64,000 nucleotides of DNA from DATADD01 sp046262355 (GTDB lineage Bacteria; Actinomycetota; CADDZG01; WHSQ01): contig JBHEMX010000005.1 in NCBI GenBank assembly GCA_046262355.1, forward strand, positions 9,479-73,478, given 5' to 3'. The notes under the pieces were generated by a model. It made no database searches and was not told the DNA's origin. It saw only the letters and a list, made by a program, of their open reading frames with translations. Each line of letters begins with the position of its first letter. The stretch's first letter is position 1. Below are positions 16,036 to 25,300 of this stretch, piece after piece. The position numbers were made by a program, and so were the translations under genes.

Positions 16036-16461
16036 ATGACGAGCGCCGCCGTCGCGGCCCTGGTGGCGACTCTCGCTGTGGGGTTCGTCGAGGGGATCGG
16101 AGGTCTCTATCCGTCGCGCCAGACGTGGTGGCGGCTGCGCCGCGCGCGCGGCCGGCGTGCGGTGAGGGCCATGCGGGAGCGCTTCGAGAGCGCAGGAGCG
16201 CGACGCGCACCGAAGCTGTTGACGACGGTCCTGCTCGCGCTCGTGATCGTGTGGGTGGCGGTTGCGAGCTTGCTCGACAAGAGGTGGTACGAGGTCGTGC
16301 TGGACCTCGTTCCGTACGTGATCGTCTATGCGGCATTGCTCAGGACGCCGGTCGCCATGCATCGCATCGCCGAACGCATGAAGGACCTCGAGCGTGAGTC
16401 CGGCGAGGACCCGGACGCGCCGGTCGAGGGCGACGGCGGGCCCACCGCTCTCGCGCTGTGA
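16036..16461 (+). CDS. Small multi-pass membrane protein, unknown
   Basis: 141 residues from ATG 16036. Helix 1 is AAVAALVATLAVGFVEG, followed by a basic loop (RRARGRRAVRAMRER). Helix 2 is LLTTVLLALVIVWVAVA and helix 3 LDLVPYVIVYAALL. The tail is acidic. The stop TGA overlaps the GTG start of thiE (GTGA), so it is probably in the thiE transcript. I do not recognise the family. Confidence 0.7.
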   Translation: MTSAAVAALVATLAVGFVEGIGGLYPSRQTWWRLRRARGRRAVRAMRERFESAGARRAPKLLTTVLLALVIVWVAVASLLDKRWYEVVLDLVPYVIVYAALLRTPVAMHRIAERMKDLERESGEDPDAPVEGDGGPTALAL

Positions 16462-17090
16462 GCTACCTCGACGCACGCCTCTACCTCGTCGCGCCCGCGC
16501 GCCTCGAGGCGGGGTGGCTCCACGAGCTCGTCGACGAGCTCGTGGACGCGGGCGTCGACATCGTGCAGCTGCGTGAGAAGACCCTCGAGGCAAGAGACGT
16601 GATGAGGTTGGCCGAGCCGATCGTGGCCGCGTGCAGGGCCTCGAGCGTCCCCTTCATAGTCAACGACAGGCCCGACGTGGCCCTCGCGCTCGGAGCCGAC
16701 GGCGTTCACGTGGGCCAGAACGACGTGCCGGTGGCGGTGGCGCGCCGCGTGCTTCCGGCGGGCGTGATCGGCCTCTCGACCCATTCCGAGCCCCAGGTGG
16801 ACGCGGCCGCCTCGGCTCGGGACAGGAGCGACTACATAGCCGTGGGGCCCGTGTACGCAACCCCGACGAAAGAGGGACGCCCGGCGGCCGGCCTCGGGGT
16901 CGTCGCTCACGCCGCGCGGCGCGCCGACGCTCCCTGGTTCGCCATCGGCGGCATCGACAAGCACAACCTCTCCGAGGTGCTCGCGACGGGGGCGCGCCGG
17001 ATCGTCGTCGTGCGGGCGATAGCGCGCGCTCCCGATCCCCCCGCGGCCGCCGCCGAGCTCAGAGCGCTGCTGGACGAGGTCGCCCTCTAG
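16458..17090 (+). CDS. thiE: Thiamine-phosphate synthase
   Basis: 210 residues from GTG 16458. ThiE joins HMP pyrophosphate to the thiazole phosphate, making thiamine phosphate. Visible motifs are IVQLREK near residue 36, VNDRPDVALALGADGVHVGQ near 70-90, GLSTHS near 112, YIAVGPVYATPTK near 132, and FAIGGI near 164. The TIM barrel is complete and of normal length. No TPP riboswitch is seen upstream, because the gene is coupled to the preceding membrane-protein gene by a 4-base overlap. No other thiamine genes are in the window. Confidence 0.93.
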   Translation: MSYLDARLYLVAPARLEAGWLHELVDELVDAGVDIVQLREKTLEARDVMRLAEPIVAACRASSVPFIVNDRPDVALALGADGVHVGQNDVPVAVARRVLPAGVIGLSTHSEPQVDAAASARDRSDYIAVGPVYATPTKEGRPAAGLGVVAHAARRADAPWFAIGGIDKHNLSEVLATGARRIVVVRAIARAPDPPAAAAELRALLDEVAL

Positions 17091-17125
17091 TGCACCTTTG
17101 CGTAAGTCCCGTCGCCCCAGAACGG

Positions 17126-17254
17126 CCCTGCATCAGGGATGGCTGCGTTGCTCGGCGCGCACGTACCCTGCGGGTACTCACGACTCCTCGCGCCTTGCCC
17201 TCACCGCGCAGTGCCGCCCTGGTTGCTGACGCTACTTCCGCGTAGGAGCACTAG
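17126..17254 (+). repeat. Interspersed intergenic repeat, copy A
   Basis: About 129 bp, nearly identical to 31738-31864. It runs from CCCTGCATC to GGAGCACTAG and contains the perfect palindrome GTACCC-TGC-GGGTAC at 17163-17177. It has no coding character. It fills the gap between thiE and the antiporter gene. Confidence 0.85.
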
Positions 17255-17287
17255 CGGCATGCCGGCGCGCCCGGCGCTCGGACGGGC

Positions 17288-18373
17288 ATGATGTGCGCCA
17301 TGGCTGCAGAGGGGGGCGGGTGGCGCTCGTGGTGGAAGCCCAGGCTCGAATGGTTGCTGGTCTTCGTCCCGATCGCGGTGGTGTTCGAGCTGATCCACGC
17401 GAACCCGGTGGCGATCTTCGTCGTGTCGGCGCTCTCGATCCTGCCCTTGGCCGGTCTCATCGGTCATGCCACCGAGGACCTCGCGGCGCGTTCGGGCCCT
17501 CAGCTCGGCGGGCTGCTGAACGCGACCTTCGGCAACGTCACCGAGCTCATCATCGCCTTCTTCCTCATCCAGCAGGGCGAGCTCGAGGTCGTTAAGGCTT
17601 CGATCACGGGATCGATCATCGGCAACGTGCTCGTCGTGCTCGGCCTCGCGTTCCTCGTCGGCGGGTGGAGCCGGCGGGAGCAGAGGTTCAGCCGCGCCTC
17701 TGCGGGCCTCCATTCCTCGTCGCTCGTCATCGCGGTGGTCGCGCTGATGATGCCGGCGCTGTTCTCGTTCGATCCCCAGGCGACGAACTTCCGCACCGAG
17801 GCCGTGTCGATCGGCGTCTCGATCATCTTGATGGCGGTCTACGTCCTCAGCTTGCTGTTTTCTTTCAAGACGCACCGCTCCCTTTTCCGCACGACCTTCG
17901 AGCACGGCCGGGCGAAGTGGTCGTTGCGCTTCGCCCTCGGGCTGCTGGCGGCAGCGACTGTGTTCGTGGGACTCATGAGCGAGTTCCTCGTCGGTGCGCT
18001 CGAACACACGGTCGAGGAGCTCGGGCTGTCGAAGCTGTTCGTCGGGCTGATCATCGTGCCGCTCGTCGGCAACGCCGCGGAGCACTCCTCCGCCCTGCTC
18101 CTCGCGGCGAAGGACAAGATGGACGTCTCGATCGAGATCGCGATCGGCTCGTCGACCCAGATCGCCCTGTTCGTCGCTCCGCTGCTCGTCTTCCTCTCGC
18201 TCGCCGTCGGTCGCCCGATGAACTTCATCTTCACGGGCATCGAGATCGCTGCGGTGGCGTTCTCGTCGCTGATCCTCGGCTTCATCGCGCTCGACGGGCG
18301 TTCGAACTGGTTCGAGGGTGCACAGTTGCTCGGCGCGTATCTCATCATGGCCGTGTCGTTCTTCTTCCTCTAG
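17288..18373 (+). CDS. Ca2+/H+ antiporter (CaCA/Cax family)
   Basis: About 361 residues; ATG at 17288, 17291 and 17300 are all possible and none has a strong SD. Two homologous halves each carry the CaCA alpha-repeat signature: GGLLNATFGNVTELII near residue 76 and LVGNAAEHSSALLLAA near 256. Ten to eleven membrane helices are apparent. This is the YfkE/ChaA-like Cax group, which exports Ca2+ in exchange for protons. An SD for the next gene overlaps its end. Confidence 0.92.
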   Translation: MMCAMAAEGGGWRSWWKPRLEWLLVFVPIAVVFELIHANPVAIFVVSALSILPLAGLIGHATEDLAARSGPQLGGLLNATFGNVTELIIAFFLIQQGELEVVKASITGSIIGNVLVVLGLAFLVGGWSRREQRFSRASAGLHSSSLVIAVVALMMPALFSFDPQATNFRTEAVSIGVSIILMAVYVLSLLFSFKTHRSLFRTTFEHGRAKWSLRFALGLLAAATVFVGLMSEFLVGALEHTVEELGLSKLFVGLIIVPLVGNAAEHSSALLLAAKDKMDVSIEIAIGSSTQIALFVAPLLVFLSLAVGRPMNFIFTGIEIAAVAFSSLILGFIALDGRSNWFEGAQLLGAYLIMAVSFFFL

Positions 18374-18388
18374 ACAAGGAGGCTCGTC

Positions 18389-19243
18389 TTGCCCCGCGCC
18401 ATCGACTTCCACGTCCATGCGTCGACCAAGGAGTGGCTCGAGGGATCGATCGGGCCGATGCTCGAGGCCACCGCCCGCTACTTCCGCACCGAGGTGCGCG
18501 TGCGCACGGCAGAGGAGATGGCATCCGAATACGCCCGCTGGGACCTTCTTGGTGTGCTGCTCGCATGGGACGCGGAGACGGCGACCGGGCTACCCCCACT
18601 CAGCAACGATCGCGTCGCGGAGATATGCAACACGTACCCCGAGCAGTTCGTGGGTTTCGCAAGCGTGGACCCCCACAAGCCCGGCTGCGTCGACGAGCTC
18701 GAGCGCGCCGTCACGGAGCTCGGCCTCAAGGGACTGAAGCTCCATCCCCAGGTGCAGGCTTTCTACCCCGACGACCTCAGCTTCGAGCCGCTATGGGACA
18801 AGTGCGAGGAGCACGCTCTTCCGATCGTGGTGCACGTGGGACAGACCGGGCTCGGAGCCGGCGTCGCGGGCGGCTCCGGGATCGCCTACGACTACGGCAG
18901 ACCGATGTGCATGGACATGGTCGCGGCGCGCCACCCGGGTCTCATCGTCGTCATGGCTCACTTCGGGTACCCGTGGCACCTCGAGGTGCTCGCCAGCGCC
19001 TTGCACAAGACCAATGTGTGGGTCGACCTCTCCGGGTGGCGACCCAAGTACATCCCGCCCGAGGTCAAGCGCGACGCGCGCGGGCGGCTGTCCGATCGCT
19101 TCGTCTGGGGCAGCGACTACCCGATGCTCGACCCCGGCAGGCTGCTCAACGAGTTCGACGAGATGGGCCTCGGGGACAAGACGGACGATGTGCTCAAGAA
19201 CAACGCGGCGCGCCTGCTCGGTCTCGAGACGTCGACTGGGTGA
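18389..19243 (+). CDS. Amidohydrolase-2 family metal-dependent hydrolase
   Basis: 284 residues from TTG 18389, supported by AAGGAGG at 18376-18382. It has the AIDFHVHAS metal site at the N-terminus, GLKGLKLHPQVQAFYPDD near residue 112, IVVHVGQTG near 148, MAHFGYPWH near 190, and RFVWGSDYPML near 235. These give the His/Asp ligands of the ACMSD/aminocarboxymuconate-decarboxylase-like TIM barrel. Substrate unknown; neighbours give no pathway hint. Confidence 0.87.
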   Translation: MPRAIDFHVHASTKEWLEGSIGPMLEATARYFRTEVRVRTAEEMASEYARWDLLGVLLAWDAETATGLPPLSNDRVAEICNTYPEQFVGFASVDPHKPGCVDELERAVTELGLKGLKLHPQVQAFYPDDLSFEPLWDKCEEHALPIVVHVGQTGLGAGVAGGSGIAYDYGRPMCMDMVAARHPGLIVVMAHFGYPWHLEVLASALHKTNVWVDLSGWRPKYIPPEVKRDARGRLSDRFVWGSDYPMLDPGRLLNEFDEMGLGDKTDDVLKNNAARLLGLETSTG

Positions 19244-19296
19244 GGGATCGCCATGCAAGGGATCTCATACCCACTCGGCGAGACTACGATGATGTC

Positions 19297-19611
19297 ATGG
19301 CTACCCAGGAAGAGATCTCCGAGCAGGTGACGGAGGCGCTCAAGGCCGTCGAGGACCCCGAGCTCGGCATCGACATCGTGAACCTCGGGCTCGTCTACAA
19401 CATCGACGTGGGCGAGAACCACGACGTCAAGGTCGACTTCACGCTGACGACCATGGGCTGTCCGATCGCTCCGATGATCGACGAGCAGATCAAGCAGGTG
19501 ACCGCCCCTATCGAGGGCATCGGGGACGTCACCACCGAGCTCGTGATGTCCCCGCCGTGGTCGCCGGAGAAGATGACCCCGCTGGCGCGCTCCGCCCTCG
19601 GCTTCGTCTAG
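19297..19611 (+). CDS. MIP18/SufT-like iron-sulfur assembly factor (DUF59)
   Basis: 104 residues from ATG 19297. The core VEDPELGIDIVNLGLVYNI and LTTMGCPIAPMIDEQIKQ, with VTTELVMSPPWSPEKM, is the MIP18/PaaD-like family. Such proteins help insert or mature Fe-S clusters; the conserved Cys is in TMGCP. The suf genes are not in this window. Intact, normal length. Confidence 0.9.
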   Translation: MATQEEISEQVTEALKAVEDPELGIDIVNLGLVYNIDVGENHDVKVDFTLTTMGCPIAPMIDEQIKQVTAPIEGIGDVTTELVMSPPWSPEKMTPLARSALGFV

Positions 19612-19657
19612 GTCCCTCCCGCTGTCGGGCGCGCCTGTCCTCGAGACCACCCGGCTC

Positions 19658-20143
19658 GTGCTGCGCGAGCAGACACCCCAAGACGTCGACGACCTCGCCG
19701 CGATCCTCTCGGACGCCGCCACCATGAGGTTCTATCCCAAGCCCTTCACGCGCGCCCAGGTCGAACGCTGGATCGAGCGCAACCTGCGCCATTACTCCGA
19801 GCGGGGCTACGGCCTGTGGGCGCTGATCCTGAAGGACGGCGGCGACCTCGTGGGGCAGTGCGGGCTGTGGCCGCAGCACGTCGAGGGGCGCGACGAGGTC
19901 GAGCTTGCGTGGCACGTCAACCGACGTCTGTGGCGGCGAGGCTACGCGAGCGAGGCCGCGCTCGCGGCGCGCGATCATGCCTTCGGCGCCCTCGGCCTCT
20001 CCCGCCTGATCAGCCTCATAAGGCCCGAGAACCTTCCCTCCGCGGGGGTGGCTCGCAAGGTAGGGATGACCCCGGAGCGCGACATCATCTGGGCCCAGCG
20101 TCCCCACACCATGTTCTCGATCGAACCGGCTGCGCTCGCGTGA
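19658..20143 (+). CDS. GNAT-family N-acetyltransferase (RimJ/RimL-like)
   Basis: 161 residues counted from GTG 19658. The conserved beginning of the fold, VLETTRLVLRE, actually lies upstream from about 19637 and no ATG/GTG/TTG precedes it in frame. The true start may be CTG 19622, or the gene lost its 5' end. Later motifs are VGQCGLWP, EVELAWHVNRRLWRRGYASE (acetyl-CoA loop) and LISLIRPENLPSAGVARKVG. The TGA overlaps the next GTG (GTGA). Confidence 0.85.
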   Translation: MLREQTPQDVDDLAAILSDAATMRFYPKPFTRAQVERWIERNLRHYSERGYGLWALILKDGGDLVGQCGLWPQHVEGRDEVELAWHVNRRLWRRGYASEAALAARDHAFGALGLSRLISLIRPENLPSAGVARKVGMTPERDIIWAQRPHTMFSIEPAALA

Positions 20144-21297
20144 GCGCGCTGTCGCATCTCGAGTGCTCTCGCTGCCGGCGGGAGGTCGACGCCGATCGAC
20201 TACGGCAGAGGTGTCCCTGTGGAGGCACCCTGCTGGCCCGCTACGACCTTGCGCGCATCGCCCTCGACGACGTGAGGCGCCGCCCGCCGGGCCTGTGGCG
20301 CTACCGGGCGCTGCTGCCCGTGCGGGGTGAGCCGGTGACGCTCGGCGAGCCGGAGACGGCCCTCCTGCCCGTGCCGAGGCTGTCCGAGCGCTGGGGCGTG
20401 GAGGTCTAGGTGAAGGACGACAGCAGCCTTCCCGGCGGGACGTTCAAGGCGCGCGGGGCGGCCGTCGGTCTCTCGCGCGCGCTCGAGCTGGGAGTGAGGC
20501 GAGTGGCGATGCCGAGCGCGGGCAACGCCGGCGGAGCCTGGGCCCTGTACGCGGCGCGCGCCGGGATCGACATCGCGGTCACGATGGCGGCGTCCGCGCC
20601 GGGCGCCAATCAGGCCGAGGTGCGCGTCGCCGGGGGGCGCCTGGAGCTGGTCGAGGGCACGATCGCGGACGCCGGGCGGCGCGCGGTCGAGATCGCGCGC
20701 GACACCGGCGCCTTCCTCGCCACGACGTTCTCGGAGCCCTACCGGCTCGAGGGCAAGAAGTCGTGCTGGCTCGAGGTCTTCGACCGCCTCGGAGATGCGT
20801 CGTCGATGCGCATGCCTGCGACGATCGTGCTGCCCGTCGGGGGAGGAGTGGCGGCGCTCGCGGCCGCCAAGGCGGCCCACGAGGTGGCCGCGCTCGGCTG
20901 GACGAGTAACGAGGTGCCCGCGCTCGTCGGTGTGCAGCCGCAGGGCTGCGCGCCGGTGGTCCGAGCGTTCGCGCGGGGCGACGACGACGTCGCGCCCTGG
21001 GATGGAGCAGTCGCCACGATCGCGGCGGGCCTGAGGGTCCCGTCGCCGCCCGAGGGCGCGCTGCTGCTGGCGGCGCTGCGTGCGTCGGGCGGAACGATGG
21101 TGGCCGTGGGCGAGGACGAGATCCGGCGCGCCGTGCACGACCTCGCGACCACCGAGGGCGTCTACGCGTGTCCCGAGGGAGCGGCGGCCGTCGCGGCAAC
21201 CGCGCGCCTGGCGCGCGCCGGCAGGCTGCAGGGGCCCGTCGTCGTCTACAACACCGGCGCGGGAGCGAAGTACACCGACGTCCTCGCCGCCTCGTGA
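20140..21297 (+). pseudogene. Threonine-synthase-like PLP enzyme with an in-frame amber codon
   Basis: GTG 20140 starts an N-terminal rubredoxin-like knuckle (CSRCRREVDA...RCPCGG). The fold-type II PLP domain follows: SSLPGGTFKARG carries the Schiff-base Lys, then PSAGNAGGAWALYAARAG, LPVGGGVAALAAAK and YACPEGAAA. At 20407-20409, codon 90, a TAG interrupts the frame (GVEV*VKDDS). Family members have Trp or Leu there (WVKDD or LKDE), so TGG to TAG is the simplest explanation. The downstream 295 codons remain intact, so the mutation is recent, is a sequencing error, or is read through. Confidence 0.75.
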
Positions 21298-21370
21298 CGC
21301 CCCCTTCTCGACGCGTGCGCCGTGCGTGTCGTCTTCCGCTGCGTCGGCCGCACTCGACCACATTTGGGTC

Positions 21371-21415
21371 TTGACGCCTCCCCCACCTCCGTCCTAGCAT
21401 CGAACATACGTTCGA
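21371..21415 (+). promoter_or_regulatory. LexA-controlled SOS promoter
   Basis: TTGACG (21371-21376) and TAGCAT (21395-21400) with an 18-base spacer. The perfect palindrome TCGAACATACGTTCGA (21400-21415) overlaps the -10 and start site and fits the Gram-positive/actinobacterial LexA box CGAAC-N4-GTTCG. LexA would block polymerase until DNA damage. The downstream genes (dnaE2, dinB) fit SOS control. Confidence 0.88.
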
Positions 21416-21492
21416 TACCGATGGAAGGCTGCTCCCCGGCCGCCAGGCGCTGGATTCCCCGGTCCCGCCCCATCGGTCTCGGACGAAGAAAC

Positions 21493-21545
21493 GGGGCCCG
21501 ATGGGCTCGCCCACGCGTGGGCGGGTCGGTCGGGCCCCTTGTTTT
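21493..21545 (+). terminator. Strong intrinsic-terminator-like hairpin inside the SOS leader
   Basis: Outer arms GGGGCCCGA (21493-21501) and TCGGGCCCC (21530-21538), an inner self-complementary CGCCCACGCGTGGGCG (21508-21523), then TTGTTTT (21539-21545). It lies about 85 bases after the SOS start site and 50 before the DUF6504 gene. It may terminate a short SOS RNA, act as an attenuator, or simply end transcription from upstream. Confidence 0.75.
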
Positions 21546-21594
21546 CACGGCTCCTGAGGGCCTTAGGGCGGAAGAGGTCGACGAGGCGGACGAG

Positions 21595-21909
21595 GTGACC
21601 AAGCGGTACGACGAGCCGATCGAGGTCGGGACGGGATCGTTCCACGACGGCGTGCCCCTCGCGTTCTCGTGGCGCGGGCGGCGTTACGACGTCGATCAGC
21701 ACCTCGGCTCGTGGCTCGAGGCGGGAGAGTGGTGGAGCGAGGCGCGCGTCCGCGACCGCGAGTACCACCGTGTGCTCGCCCGACCCGCAGGCGTGCTCGC
21801 GACCGGCGATCTGGACCGCGATGGATCCCTTCGCTCCTCGGGTGCCGTCCTCGACGTCTATCGCGATCGAGCGCGCGGCGGATGGCGCATCTCGAGGGTG
21901 TGGGATTGA
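21595..21909 (+). CDS. DUF6504 family protein of the SOS mutagenesis cluster
   Basis: 104 residues from GTG 21595. It reads KRYDEPIEVGTGSFHDGVPL, AFSWRGRRYDVDQHLGSW, EAGEWWSEARVRDREYHRVL and ends GWRISRVWD, the compact DUF6504 pattern. The family travels with dnaE2/imuB genes in Actinobacteria. The open frame extends upstream in phase to ATG 21421, across the terminator hairpin, so a longer form is possible. Molecular function unknown. Confidence 0.8.
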   Translation: MTKRYDEPIEVGTGSFHDGVPLAFSWRGRRYDVDQHLGSWLEAGEWWSEARVRDREYHRVLARPAGVLATGDLDRDGSLRSSGAVLDVYRDRARGGWRISRVWD

Positions 21910-21933
21910 CGGCGCGCCGGTATCGTCGCGGCC

Positions 21934-22353
21934 GTGGCGCGCACGCGGTGGGACGCGATCGTCGACGGGTCCGTGCGGATGCCGGCGAACGACGCCCTCG
22001 GGTTCGCTCTCGAGGACACGCCGGATCCGCAGGGCTCGATCTCGCTGTCGTGGCGCGTTCCCGACGAGCTCTGCAACTCCGCGGGCAACCTCCAGGGAGG
22101 CGTGCTGGCCGCCTTCGCCGATGCGCTGCTCGGCGGCGCGACCTCCGCCCACCTCTCCGAGGACACCTACCCGGCGCTCGCCGAGATGAAGATCTCGGTG
22201 TTCCGCCCGGCGCGCCGCAACACGACGCTCCTCGGGAGGGGGTACGTCGTGAAGTCCGGCAGGCGCCTGCTGTTCGCGGAGGCCGAGGTGCGCGACCCCG
22301 ACGGCAACCTGATCGCGCGAGCGAGCGGAACGGAGATCCCCACGCCCGCATAG
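21934..22353 (+). CDS. PaaI-type hotdog-fold thioesterase
   Basis: 139 residues from GTG 21934. The hotdog signature NLQGGVLAAFADALLGGATS is near residue 50, followed by MKISVFRPARRNTTLLGRGY and LLFAEAEVRDPDGNLIARAS. PaaI-like enzymes cleave acyl-CoA thioesters. It lies 24 bp after the DUF6504 gene and 10 bp before dnaE2, so it is likely co-transcribed with them; a link to DNA repair is not obvious. Confidence 0.87.
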   Translation: MARTRWDAIVDGSVRMPANDALGFALEDTPDPQGSISLSWRVPDELCNSAGNLQGGVLAAFADALLGGATSAHLSEDTYPALAEMKISVFRPARRNTTLLGRGYVVKSGRRLLFAEAEVRDPDGNLIARASGTEIPTPA

Positions 22354-22363
22354 AACGAGCGAC

Positions 22364-25300
22364 GTGCGCGTGAGCGGCTTCGTCCACCTCCACTGTCACT
22401 CGACGTGGTCGCTGCTCGACGGCGCGATCCCGGCCGAGGCCATACCGCACGCGGCGGCGGCTCTCGGCTACGAGGCGGTGGCGCTGACCGACCACGACTC
22501 GCTCCTGGGAGCGGTCCGCTTCGCGAAGGCATCCAGCGCCGCCGGAGTCAAGCCCATCTTCGGCGCCGAGCTGACGGTGGGCGATGGGCACGTCACGGTG
22601 CTGGCCCGCAACCGCGCCGGCTATGCGAATCTCTGCCGCCTCATCACCGGAGCGCATCTCGGCAACGCGCGCGGCGCGCCGTCGGTGACGTTCGACGCTC
22701 TAACGGAGCGCGCCGAGGGTCTCTTCGTGCTCTCGGGATGCGCGCGCGGCGAGGTGGCCCGGCTGGCCGCAGCGGGGGCGCTTCCCGCTGCGCTCGCGGC
22801 GGCGCGCCGGTGGCGCGACGCGATCGGCGACGGCTACCGCCTCGAGGTCTTCGATCATCGCGGGCCCGGCGACCGCCGGCTCAGGGACCGTCTCGTGCAC
22901 CTCGCGGCGCAGGCCGGCGTGCGGGCGGTCGCCTCCAACGACGTGCACTACGCGAACCCCGAGCACGCCGGCACGCACGAGCTCCTCCACGCGCTCAAGG
23001 AGATCGTCCCGCTGTCCAAGGCGCATGCCCTGCGCGCCAACTCCGAGCTCTACCTCAAGGATCCCGGCGAGATGCGGTCGCTGTTCGCCGGCGTCCCCGA
23101 GGCTGCGGACGAGACGGTCCGGATCGCGGAGGCGTGTGACTTCGACCTCGATCTCGGCGCGTATCACTTCCCGCACGTGCCGATCCCCGCGGGAGAGACC
23201 CCGACGGGCCGCCTCGCGCGCCTCTGCTACGAGGGAGCTCGCCGCCGTTTCGGCTCGGTCGGCCGAGAGGTCGAGGACCGCCTCCAGCACGAGCTCCAGC
23301 TCATCTTCCGCATGGGCTTCGCGACCTACTTCCTGCTCGTCGCCGAGATCGTCGATCACGTGCGCCGCGTCCTCGGGATCCGCTGCGCGTGCAGGGGGAG
23401 CGCGGCCGGCTCACTGGTGTGCTACGTCCTCGGCATCTCCGACGTCGACCCGGTCCGCTACGACCTGTTGTTCGAGCGCTTCATGAACTCGCGCCGGGAC
23501 GAGCTGCCGGATATCGACGTGGACGTCGAGTCGCACCGGCGCGAGGAGGTCCTCGAGCACATCCTGCGCACCTATGGCGCCGAGCAGACGGCGGTGTGCT
23601 GCATGGTCGACACGTTCAGGGCGCGCCTGGCCATCCGCGAGGTCGGCAAGGCGCTCGGGCTTCCCGCGGACGAGATCGACGTCGTCGCCAAGGCGTTCCC
23701 GCGCGTAGCGGCGCGCGACATCCCTGCGGCGCTCGAGCACCTGCCGGAGCTGCGTGACTCCAACCTCTCCTCGGGGCGGCTGCGGCTGCTCTTCGATCTC
23801 TGTGGCGAGATCGACGGCTTCCCGCGGCACCTCGCGCTGCACCCGTCCGGCGTGATCCTGTCGTCGCCCGACCTCGCCGAGCGCGTGCCGATGCAGGAGT
23901 CGTTCCAGGGCTTCACGATGCTCCAGGCCGACAAGGACGACGTCACCGAGCTCGGGCTCGTAAAGCTGGACGTGCTCGGCGTCCGGATGCTCTCGGCGAT
24001 GTCGCACGCGCTGCGCGAGATCGAGGAGGACGTAGACCTCGACGAGGTGGCGCGCGACGACGACGCGACCTTCAAGCTGATCCGCACGTCGAGGACGCTC
24101 GGGTGCTTCCAGATCGAATCGCCCGGGCAGCGCGAGCTGATCGCCCGGCTGCAGCCCCACCGCTTCGAGGATCTCATCGTGGACATCTCGCTGTTCCGCC
24201 CCGGCCCCGTGCGCTCCGACATGGTGACGCCGTACCTCGACCGTCGTCACGGCTTCGCCGACGTGAGCTATCCCCATCCCTCCTTGAGGCCGATCCTCGC
24301 CGAGACGCACGGCGTCATCGTCTTCCACGAGCAGGTGATCAGGGTCATCGCCGCAGTGACCGGCTGCTCGCTCGACGACGCCGACTACGTCAGGCGTCAC
24401 CTCGATCGCGTCGCCGACGAGGTCGAGGCCGGAGGCGGCGACGCGCCGCAGGCGACCGCCGGCGTCGAGGCCTGGTTCAAGTCGGCGGGGCGCGCCAACG
24501 GGTTGACGCAGCAGCAGGTCGCCGCCGTGTGGCGCGAGGTGTCGTCGTTCGCGGCGTTCGGGTTCTGTAAGTCGCATGCGGCGGCGTTCGCTCTCCCCAC
24601 GTACCTGTCGTCGTGGTTGAAGACGCACCACCCGGCCGAGTTCTTCGCCGGACTGCTGACCCACGACCCCGGGATGTATCCGCTGCGGCTCATCGTGGCC
24701 GACGCGCGCCGCTTCGGCGTCCCGATCCTGCCTCTTGACGTGAACCGCTCGGACGCGGTCTACCGCGTCGAGGTTACGGGTTCGTCTGTCGAGGGAGCGG
24801 ATCCGCCCCGCGCGCTCGGCGGTCCTCAGAGGCCGGCCGGCGTGCGCCTCGCTCTGTCTGCGGTGCGCGACATCTCCGAGAGCGAGATCGCAACGCTGCT
24901 GGCGGCGCGCCGCGCTCGCCCCTTCTCCTCGCTGGAGGACCTGTGGCGGCGCGCCGAGCCGTCCAGACCCGTGCTCGAGAACCTCGTCCACGTCGGCGCG
25001 CTCGACTCGATCGCGGGCGACCGCTCGCGGCGCGAGCTGCTGTGGCGCGCCGTCGACGTCGCAACGCGCGCCGGCACCCGTCCCGTCGGCGCATCGCGGG
25101 CGCAGGCGGGCGCGGCCCAGCTGTCCCTCGACCTCGACGAGCACGTAGCCCAGAGCCTGCCCGAGCTGCCCCCGTACACGACCCTCGAGGAGACCGAGGC
25201 CGAGCTGGCGATATCCGGCATCGACTCCCGGCGCCATCTCATGGATCTCTATCGCCCACTGCTCGCCGACCTCGGGTGCACGGCAGCCGAGGACCTCGCG

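Noticed and set aside
16400..16457. TPP riboswitch before thiE
   Set aside because: The upstream region is coding for a membrane protein that overlaps thiE by 4 bases, and no thi-box sequence is seen.
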